NCBI GenBank assembly: GCA_900551585.1
Contig: URWU01000010.1
Location: forward strand, 1-16,840
DNA: 16,840 nucleotides
Direction: 5' to 3'
DNA from: an uncultured Alphaproteobacteria bacterium
GTDB lineage: Bacteria > Pseudomonadota > Alphaproteobacteria > RF32 > CAG-239
The translations under genes were made by a program, and so were the position numbers. Shown one piece after another: positions 8,313-14,401 of the stretch (positions are counted from its first letter, which is position 1; each line of letters begins with the position of its first letter). The notes below the pieces were generated by a model. It was not told where the DNA came from. It worked only from the letters and a program-made list of their open reading frames with translations, and did no database searches.

Positions 8313-8798
8313 ATGTTGAAGTTTATTTACAAATCATTGCGAACCTTATTAATCGGCCTCATTTGGAGCTATGTTTATCTGCTGATAACCAATAGCCTGC
8401 TTATCTATTTTTGGAATTTCAGCACGCTTTCCGCCAACAGCTGGAGGCTGCTGCGCCTTTATTGGGAAAGCGGCGGCGCTATCAAAGTCGGCAAGGACTA
8501 TCTGCTTTTGACCATTCTGCTGCTGCTCATTCCGGTTTGGATTTGGGGCTGGCGCCGTCTGCTCAAAAAGAACTATCTGGAAATTCTTCTTGCCCCGATA
8601 CGCATATACAACGACTACATCATTCGCAAATATGGTGCTTCTTCCAGCCGCATCCTTCTGAAAAATATGGGACGCAGCAGAAAAATCACCGAACAGATTG
8701 AAGAGATGTCAAAACCAAAATCCCAAATCAGAACCGACGAGGAAGTCAATAAAATCCGCAATGCCGTTGCAGAAAAAATAAGTTCTGTAAAACATTAA
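8313..8798 (+). CDS. Two-helix membrane protein (short paralog of the next gene product)
   Basis: This 161-residue protein has two transmembrane helices (about 8-33 and 62-80), a basic amphipathic stretch after the second, and a charged cytoplasmic tail. From its Trp18-Ser19 to Gly79-Trp80 it aligns without gaps, at a constant offset of one residue, with the N-terminal module of the next gene product. Shared landmarks are G..WS, W..SG and IP.W..GW. It lacks that protein's long linker and C-terminal domain. It starts 6 bp after the preceding gene. Family unknown; probably a membrane partner or anchor in the export machinery, possibly a hetero-oligomer with its paralog (inference). Confidence 0.75.
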   Translation: MLKFIYKSLRTLLIGLIWSYVYLLITNSLLIYFWNFSTLSANSWRLLRLYWESGGAIKVGKDYLLLTILLLLIPVWIWGWRRLLKKNYLEILLAPIRIYNDYIIRKYGASSSRILLKNMGRSRKITEQIEEMSKPKSQIRTDEEVNKIRNAVAEKISSVKH

Positions 8799-8810
8799 TA
8801 AAAATAAACA

Positions 8811-8838
8811 CTTATTAACCAATAATGTGTAGTATAAT
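8811..8838 (+). promoter_or_regulatory. Possible internal promoter, perfect -10 with weak -35
   Basis: TATAAT (8833-8838) lies in the 83-bp gap before the next gene. The best-spaced upstream hexamer, CTTATT (8811-8816, 16-bp spacer), is a poor -35. The perfect -10 is the only strong evidence. Confidence 0.35.
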
Positions 8839-8881
8839 AAAAGAATCCGTATAAACTGTGGGGATTCACAAGGAGCAAAGT

Positions 8882-10186
8882 TTGAAACCGTTACTGATAT
8901 TGATGCGCATTGTCTTTGTTGGTATTTTCTGGAGCATATTCTTTCTGGAAGGTATTAGAGTGATAATGCTCAAAAACTGGCGCTTTGATATCATCCGCAA
9001 AGAACACTGGCAATATGCCTGGGATTTATGGCTCTCGGGCTGGATTATCGACGATGCCAAAGAATGGGCCTTTGTTCTCATCATCATCACTTTTATCCCC
9101 TTGTGGCTGACCGGCTGGGCTGCCTTAAGCTTAATCACCTGGGAAAAGGTTTTTGTGTCAATTGCCATGTTCCCGATGACTTTGGTCAAAAAACTCTTCT
9201 TCCAACCGGTTAAAATCATTGCCGTCACTACCGGCGTTAAAAAGATTAAGAAGAAAAAATCTTACAAAGAAATCCGTCCGAAGAGTATCCGCGCCCCGAT
9301 GGATGAAAGAATTTATGAAACGGCCAACACCGCCGCGCCCAAACAAATGGCCCCGGCGATGACGCCTGTTTTGCCGTCTCCGGCGCTGCCTTCCAAAACA
9401 GAAGAAACCAAAGAGTCGCAGTTTGACCATTCTTTGTTCAAATTTGATGAAGAAGACGACTTTGATTTTGACTTTGACGCTTTTGACGACAACAAGAAAA
9501 AAGAAGAACCCGCTCCGGAACCTGCTCCCGTTCCCGAAGTTCAGACCAGAGACAACAAGCCCAAAAACAAAGACCGCAATAACAACAAAAACGTTGTTCC
9601 GGCCAAAGACAATAAAGGCAAAGCGCCGAAAAACGCCCAGCAGAATGCCGTTCCGGCTCCGCAAGGCACTCAAAATCAGCGCAGCAACGGCAACTCGACT
9701 TTGGATGTCATCAAACAAAAAGGCTATGAAGTCATTACCGGCGTAACGATTAAAAACAACCTGATTGACTTTATCGGCGTTGCCGCCAATCAGATTTGCA
9801 TCTGCCTGATAGACAAAGAACCCGGTGACTGGCTGGCAGATGAAGAACGCTTTAATGATGAAGAACCGCTGTGGTTCTCAGAAAGTTCGCACCGCATTTC
9901 TCCGGTTCGCAAAGCTGACGTCTCCCGTCAGTATTTGACCGAAAAGCTGGAGGCTGCGGATTTGCATTTTGAAGTCAAAGCTTATGTCATTGAACAAATC
10001 GGCAACATTATCAATGCCGAGGATATGTTTGAAATTTGGGACGATTTGGGCATAACCGTCACACGCATTGACCGCGGCACGCCCAAAGAGCTCAAACTCT
10101 TCTCCAAAACTTTGGAAGAAGCCATCGACAACATCGACAAAGACAAGCTTGAAAAAATTAAAAAACTCATTCGCGGATTAGCATAA
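8882..10186 (+). CDS. Two-helix membrane protein with disordered linker and C-terminal nuclease-fold-like domain
   Basis: I place the start at TTG 8882, giving 434 residues. AAGGAG ends 6 nt before it, and from this start the N-terminus matches the length of the preceding paralog. A GTG at 8858 in the same frame has no ribosome-binding site. Transmembrane helices are at about 5-28 and 63-85, followed by a strongly basic segment (KKIKKKK). Residues 140-270 are a Pro/Ala/Lys/Asn-rich linker with a striking acidic DFDFDFDAFDD stretch. Residues 271-434 form a compact domain. Its opening (GYEVITGV..., then IDFIGV and ICICLIDKE, 281-312) resembles the alpha-beta core of PD-(D/E)XK or NERD-type nuclease folds, but the catalytic D/E-x-K is not evident. 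Family unknown; probably a scaffold tethering a cytoplasmic domain to the coupling ATPase encoded next. Confidence 0.78.
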   Translation: MKPLLILMRIVFVGIFWSIFFLEGIRVIMLKNWRFDIIRKEHWQYAWDLWLSGWIIDDAKEWAFVLIIITFIPLWLTGWAALSLITWEKVFVSIAMFPMTLVKKLFFQPVKIIAVTTGVKKIKKKKSYKEIRPKSIRAPMDERIYETANTAAPKQMAPAMTPVLPSPALPSKTEETKESQFDHSLFKFDEEDDFDFDFDAFDDNKKKEEPAPEPAPVPEVQTRDNKPKNKDRNNNKNVVPAKDNKGKAPKNAQQNAVPAPQGTQNQRSNGNSTLDVIKQKGYEVITGVTIKNNLIDFIGVAANQICICLIDKEPGDWLADEERFNDEEPLWFSESSHRISPVRKADVSRQYLTEKLEAADLHFEVKAYVIEQIGNIINAEDMFEIWDDLGITVTRIDRGTPKELKLFSKTLEEAIDNIDKDKLEKIKKLIRGLA

Positions 10187-10211
10187 TTCAATAGGATAAC
10201 AAGGAACAAAA

Positions 10212-12434
10212 ATGGCAATTGAAAAAAAAGGCGAAGAATGGGAAGAGTATAACAGTGCGGTCAAATGGATGACCATCACCGTCATACTCGCCTTTGGCGT
10301 TACAATCCTTCTGGCAATAATTTCCATGCCTTTGGGCTATCTCATCGGCAGCGGCATTTCCAAGCAGACAATCAATGATGTCGGCCGGTTTATCAGTACC
10401 ATCGTCGGCAATCCCGATTATCTGTTTTCCAGATATTGGAGCTGGTTTAAGCAGCTGATGAATTATAACGGCAGTTTCTCTTTCAGTTTATGGCTGCCGA
10501 TTTTGCCGTTTATCAGTTTTCCGACAATTCTGGTGGCCGGTGTTATCACCAATCCTTATCGTTTTCAATCCAATATTCACGGTTCTGCCCGCTTGGCCGA
10601 ACTCAGCGATATTAAGAAAATGGGCCTGCTTGACGGCTTCTGCATGGTCGTCGGCAAATACAAAGGCCATATGTTGAAATTAAACGAAACCTTATCAACC
10701 TTGTGCTGCGCACCTCCGGGTACCGGTAAAACGGTTGGTATCGTGATGCCGACCATTTTCAATTCTCCCGGCATGAGTATCGTCGTTAATGACCCGAAAC
10801 CCGAGTTGTGCTTCAAAACAACCGGCGCCCGCGCCAAAGTCGGCCCTGTTTTCGTCATTAACTGGGGTGCTGAGGACAACCCGGCGGAAGGTATCTATTA
10901 CCCAAGCTGGAACCCGCTGTCCCCGACGGCCATTCCCGCCCCCGGCCCTGACCGCGATATGTATATCGACTCAATGTGTAATGTTCTGGTTGAAGACCCC
11001 AAAGGCGGCGCCGACCCCCACTGGTCAAAAACCGGTCGTGCGGCTTTGACAGGTTTCTTGCACTTCATTGCTTTCAAATGCGAAAAAGCCCGTGCCAATG
11101 ACTATTTTATCGGCCGTGTTTATGAAGGCAAACTTGATGAAGAAGACAAAAAAGTCTTAGAGGGTTATTATCTGGAAATGAACGACCCGATGGCTGCCCG
11201 CGCGCTGCAAAACCTGCGCTCCGGCAACCTGAATATCGACAACTATCTGCCGATTGGCACCTGGAACCTGCTGCCTGAACGCTGGATTGGCCGTGAAGCT
11301 TGTATTGCGATGATTCTGGAATGGATTACCGAAGCCCAGATTAAACAATCGCAAGACATCAAACGCCGTCTGGAAGAAGGCGACCAAATGGCAGCCATGG
11401 CCGACCCCATGCGCGACCTGTTGGAAGAAGCCGTTAACGAGGCCCGCAAGTTTGGTTATTCGCAACGTTGTATCGTTGAGTTGAGCCAATTGAGCACCAT
11501 GCCGGATAAAGAGCGCGGTTCCGTGCTGTCAACCGGTTTCGGCGGTATCGGTATTTTCAAAAACTCGGCGGTGGTTTCCCGAACCAGCTTCAGTGATATT
11601 AACTTTAAAGACCTCCGTGGTATGAAAGACCCGATTACCGGCCAATATAAACCCATTTCCGTTTATCTGTCGGTTAACCAGGTTGATGCGAAGGCATTGT
11701 CCGTCATTTCCGGTACCTTTATTGACCTGATGTCAAACTACCTGATTGCAAACCCGCCAAACTTCGTCAACAAGACCGACGGCAAAATGGGACCTTTCCC
11801 GACCCTGTTCGTCCTTGACGAGTTTCCGACCATGCCTAAGCTGACAGCAATTATTGAAGGCCCGGCGGTCGGACGTGGTCAAAAAGTTTCTTATCTGCTG
11901 ATTGGTCAAGACTTAGGACAAATCTCCGGTAAATATGGTAAAGATGACCTTGAAACCGTTATTTCTACCACGGCCTGCAAGGTTATTTTGTCTCAGAACA
12001 ATGAGGTTACGGCCCAGCGTTTCTCTAAAATGATTGGTAACAAAACCGTACAAACCACTTCTTTCTCAAAAACAGAAGGCGGATTGGGCGGCTCGGCCAA
12101 AGGCCAGAACCCGTTCTCCAAAAACGTCAGCTACCAGTTGCAGGGAACCGCGGTTATCAGTACCACTCAGCTGCTGAGCTTGCCGATGTTAAAACAAGTC
12201 GTTCTGATGCAAGGTTTCATCGACCGCCCGATTATGGCCGATTCGCCTCGTTGGTACCTTGACAAACAAATGACAGCTCTGGCAAAACTGCCGCCGTCGC
12301 CAAACGTTCCGGATTGGATTGTTGCTCAGCGTGAAGATATCAATGATGATATGCTCTCCAAACTCGGCATTGATTATGATCCTGACGAGGATACCGGCGA
12401 AGAAGAGTTCAGCGCTGAAGAACTCGCCAAATAG
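10212..12434 (+). CDS. virD4: VirD4/TraG-family type IV coupling ATPase
   Basis: This 740-residue inner-membrane ATPase belongs to the family that recruits substrates to type IV secretion or conjugation channels. Two N-terminal transmembrane helices (about 19-46 and 92-113) flank a short periplasmic loop. Next comes the family motif HGSARLAE (123-130). Walker A is APPGTGKT (167-174), followed by VVNDPKPEL (191-199). An all-alpha insertion spans roughly residues 250-430. Walker B is FVLDEF with Asp536-Glu537, followed by a conserved GQDLGQI. The C-terminus adds an acidic tail (DPDEDTGEEEFSAEEL), longer than in classical VirD4 and a plausible substrate- or adaptor-docking site. AAGGA precedes the ATG by 7 nt. 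The symbol is a family-level name. No relaxase or VirB component is present here, so protein export or conjugation cannot be decided. Confidence 0.92.
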   Translation: MAIEKKGEEWEEYNSAVKWMTITVILAFGVTILLAIISMPLGYLIGSGISKQTINDVGRFISTIVGNPDYLFSRYWSWFKQLMNYNGSFSFSLWLPILPFISFPTILVAGVITNPYRFQSNIHGSARLAELSDIKKMGLLDGFCMVVGKYKGHMLKLNETLSTLCCAPPGTGKTVGIVMPTIFNSPGMSIVVNDPKPELCFKTTGARAKVGPVFVINWGAEDNPAEGIYYPSWNPLSPTAIPAPGPDRDMYIDSMCNVLVEDPKGGADPHWSKTGRAALTGFLHFIAFKCEKARANDYFIGRVYEGKLDEEDKKVLEGYYLEMNDPMAARALQNLRSGNLNIDNYLPIGTWNLLPERWIGREACIAMILEWITEAQIKQSQDIKRRLEEGDQMAAMADPMRDLLEEAVNEARKFGYSQRCIVELSQLSTMPDKERGSVLSTGFGGIGIFKNSAVVSRTSFSDINFKDLRGMKDPITGQYKPISVYLSVNQVDAKALSVISGTFIDLMSNYLIANPPNFVNKTDGKMGPFPTLFVLDEFPTMPKLTAIIEGPAVGRGQKVSYLLIGQDLGQISGKYGKDDLETVISTTACKVILSQNNEVTAQRFSKMIGNKTVQTTSFSKTEGGLGGSAKGQNPFSKNVSYQLQGTAVISTTQLLSLPMLKQVVLMQGFIDRPIMADSPRWYLDKQMTALAKLPPSPNVPDWIVAQREDINDDMLSKLGIDYDPDEDTGEEEFSAEELAK

Positions 12435-12458
12435 GCAAAATCTTATTCAAATTATCCG

Positions 12459-12496
12459 AACCAAACCGGTCTGGGTTCTCTCAGGCCGGTTTGGTT
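12459..12496 (+). terminator. Strong hairpin ending the coupling-protein operon
   Basis: AACCAAACCGGTCTG (12459-12473) pairs with CAGGCCGGTTTGGTT (12482-12496), 15 bp with one G-U, over an 8-nt loop. The T-tract after it is short (ATTC), so it may work mainly as an RNA 3'-end or a bidirectional element. Its core and loop recur at 15254-15288. Confidence 0.72.
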
Positions 12497-12644
12497 ATTC
12501 ACCACCTACTCGGATATTATGTCCCCTGAGCAGAACCAAAACACCTCAGCCTTATCGTCACCCGGCGCTGTCATCATCTTGAGGCTCAGAAAAGCCCCCG
12601 TTATCTCAGTCTATAGCTTAAAGCCACGCCCCTAACCTATTATT

Positions 12645-12678
12645 TTTGTGACACTTATGTGAAAATATACATCACAAA
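12645..12678. promoter_or_regulatory. Candidate operator upstream of the surface-protein promoter
   Basis: TTTGTGA (12645-12651) and TCACAAA (12672-12678) form a 7-bp inverted repeat. A second TGTGA (12658-12662) sits 11 bp after the first, one helical turn. The dyad centre is about 61 bp before the predicted transcription start, where class I activators bind. The half-site is CRP/FNR-like but the spacing is not, so the regulator is unknown. Confidence 0.4.
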
Positions 12679-12689
12679 TCATTTTTCGG

Positions 12690-12716
12690 TTGCAAAAAAA
12701 AAAAAACACTTATTAT
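12690..12716 (+). promoter_or_regulatory. Promoter of the surface-protein operon with an A13 tract in the spacer
   Basis: TTGCAA (12690-12695) and TATTAT (12711-12716) are separated by 15 bp. A run of 13 A (12694-12706) overlaps the -35 and fills most of the spacer. Transcription would start at about 12722-12724, at the left edge of the leader stem. The spacer is 2 bp shorter than ideal, so gain or loss of A residues would be expected to change promoter strength. Confidence 0.5.
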
Positions 12717-12723
12717 GAATAGT

Positions 12724-12865
12724 ATATAGGCTTTAGTTCACAAAATAACGTTCTTCCTTAGCCCGGACGAGCGTTATTGCTCCGACATACATACACTCAC
12801 ACATGACACACACACCTAATGTCTAGCACTAAAGCCTATATCCAACTATTATAGGCAGGTGAACC
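12724..12865 (+). promoter_or_regulatory. Structured mRNA leader with two mutually exclusive folds
   Basis: ATATAGGCTTTAGT (12724-12737) and ACTAAAGCCTATAT (12828-12841) are a perfect 14-bp inverted repeat. Inside it, AATAACGTTC (12744-12753) pairs with GAGCGTTATT (12769-12778), 10 bp with one G-U, over a 15-nt loop. The GCCTATA part of the right arm (12834-12840) can pair instead with TATAGGC (12850-12856), which directly abuts the ribosome-binding AGG (12857-12859) of the next gene. The two pairings cannot coexist. This looks like a translational switch; a DNA-level role (invertible segment or MITE-like element) is the main alternative. Confidence 0.55.
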
Positions 12866-14380
12866 ATGACGAACAGATTTTCACATATTTTTATCCTCAG
12901 CTTAACAACTTGTTTAAGTCTTTCCTCTTCCGTTTTTGCCAAAAGCCAGTTCTTGCCCGAGGCCGTTGACAATTGGGGAAACCATAACAACCCGGACACC
13001 GCTGTCAATTCTGATTATAACAACTGTATCAAAGAAGGTTACACCATCAAATCCTGCCCGGACGGCTATGCTCTGGATATCAGCGAACGCTGCCCCTATG
13101 GTCTGAACTCACCGCTTTATAAAAAATGCTATTCCCTGGCCGAACTTTGTCAGGACAAAGGCTTTCAGTTGTCCTGTTCTGAAGGCTATGAGCCTAATCC
13201 CAACGAATACTGCCCCTATGATTCCGTTTACATCAAGTGCCAATGCGCACAATGCCTCGGTTATGATTATACCGAAGCTGAAGCCAACGCCGAAGGTTAT
13301 GTTGCCGACGGCGAACCCTGCATGAGCTGCGCAACGCCGATGTATAAGCGCAAAATCAACCCCTGCGACGGATTCAAATATGATGTCGAAAGCTGTGGCG
13401 CCACATCCTGCGGCAACGTCGCCGGAGAATATTGCAAATCCGGCACGGTTTATAAATATAAAGACTGCAACAGCTGCACCGTCCCCTCTTGTCCGGACGG
13501 ACAAATCAATTTCCACACTTATTGGTGCGGAGGAGTACTCTCCTGCTGGTGGCCGGGGCCTGATAACCAGCAATGCACGCAAACTTCCTGCTATGACTAT
13601 CCTTATTCCGCTTCCGTCACCTGCAAACCCGGAACAATTAAAAAATCTTGTAAAGATTCTTGCGTCGGCGACCGTTATAAATGTGAACCGGCTACCGGCT
13701 GTGACGGTTATAACCTCACCGAACAAAAGGGCTGCAATTTTGGCTATGAAAGCTGTACGGATACATCAAATCTGACTAAATACAAATGCGCCGCCTGTTC
13801 AACAACCGGCTGCGAAGGATTTACCCTGACCTCAACCACGTCTTGCACATACGGCTATGATTCCTGCACCACCGAATGCGGTACAACTACTTATAAATGT
13901 AAAAATTGTACTCCTAAAGATTGCTCAGGATATACGCTTAACAGTCAGACGGGTTGTTCCAACGGTTATGAACAATGTGATGAGGGTTGTGGAACAATAA
14001 AATATAAATGTAAAACGTATCAAGTTGGAGACTCTTATTATATTGATGGCCTTTTTGTCGGAAAAATAGTTGAAGTAACAGATACAGACTTGGTTGTTGC
14101 TTCACCAATGAAAGAATCTTCTTCGGAAATTGTTGATTATTGTGACAATATGTCTCCCGGTAATTGGTATGCCCCAACTGAGAAATACGGCAAAAAAATA
14201 TTGCAAGTTTATAAAGGAACATATGATTCCTCATGGACACATTTGCGAATCTACGATACCGGAAGTCTACCTGATTATTGCGTGGATGGAGGTGGAACTT
14301 CTTGGTCTCAAAGTCTCTGCAGCAGTAGTTTGTATACGACCTATAACTCATGTCTGATTGTTGCACAACAAATATATTAG
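12866..14380 (+). CDS. Secreted cysteine-rich repeat protein, putative surface protein
   Basis: This 504-residue protein has a signal peptide (basic start, hydrophobic core, likely cleavage after SSVFA, residue 25). The mature protein is very rich in Cys, Gly, Tyr and Lys, with irregular units in the first 250 residues and then three tandem 37-residue units starting at Cys279, Cys316 and Cys353. Each unit has the plan C.G(Y/F).L......C..GY..C...(8-9)..YKC. The C-terminal 120 residues form a separate domain beginning VGDSYYIDGLFVGKIVEV, with a WYAPT motif at 434-438. This layout resembles FISUMP/DUF1566-type 'WxLPT' domains of bacterial surface proteins. Disulfide-stabilised extracellular function is inferred. 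AGG lies 6 nt before the ATG. The 3' third uses visibly more AT-rich codons than the 5' two thirds. It is first in a two-gene operon. Confidence 0.82.
   Translation: MTNRFSHIFILSLTTCLSLSSSVFAKSQFLPEAVDNWGNHNNPDTAVNSDYNNCIKEGYTIKSCPDGYALDISERCPYGLNSPLYKKCYSLAELCQDKGFQLSCSEGYEPNPNEYCPYDSVYIKCQCAQCLGYDYTEAEANAEGYVADGEPCMSCATPMYKRKINPCDGFKYDVESCGATSCGNVAGEYCKSGTVYKYKDCNSCTVPSCPDGQINFHTYWCGGVLSCWWPGPDNQQCTQTSCYDYPYSASVTCKPGTIKKSCKDSCVGDRYKCEPATGCDGYNLTEQKGCNFGYESCTDTSNLTKYKCAACSTTGCEGFTLTSTTSCTYGYDSCTTECGTTTYKCKNCTPKDCSGYTLNSQTGCSNGYEQCDEGCGTIKYKCKTYQVGDSYYIDGLFVGKIVEVTDTDLVVASPMKESSSEIVDYCDNMSPGNWYAPTEKYGKKILQVYKGTYDSSWTHLRIYDTGSLPDYCVDGGGTSWSQSLCSSSLYTTYNSCLIVAQQIY
13700..14032 (+). repeat. Three tandem 37-codon (111-bp) cysteine-rich repeats
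   Basis: Unit starts at 13700, 13811 and 13922 are exactly 111 bp apart. Cys positions 1, 12, 19 and 30 and the YKC tripeptide are kept in all three units, while the DNA has diverged. The units are therefore old duplications under structural constraint, not recent slippage. Confidence 0.85.
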
Positions 14381-14401
14381 ATTAATTTAAGGAGAAAGAA
14401 A

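Larger units (their letters stand above)
12497..12865. other. Non-coding regulatory region upstream of the surface-protein operon
   Basis: No credible gene lies between the terminator and the ATG at 12866. The first 140 bases (12497-12640) show only a weak CTGAGC/GCTCAG inverted pair. The rest holds a candidate operator (12645-12678), a promoter with an A13 spacer tract (12690-12716) and a structured leader (12724-12865), each listed separately. Confidence 0.6.

Noticed and set aside
12319..12582. ORF overlapping the end of the coupling ATPase gene and its terminator
   Set aside because: It is out of frame with the ATPase gene, passes through the terminator hairpin, and its product is low-complexity without homology cues.
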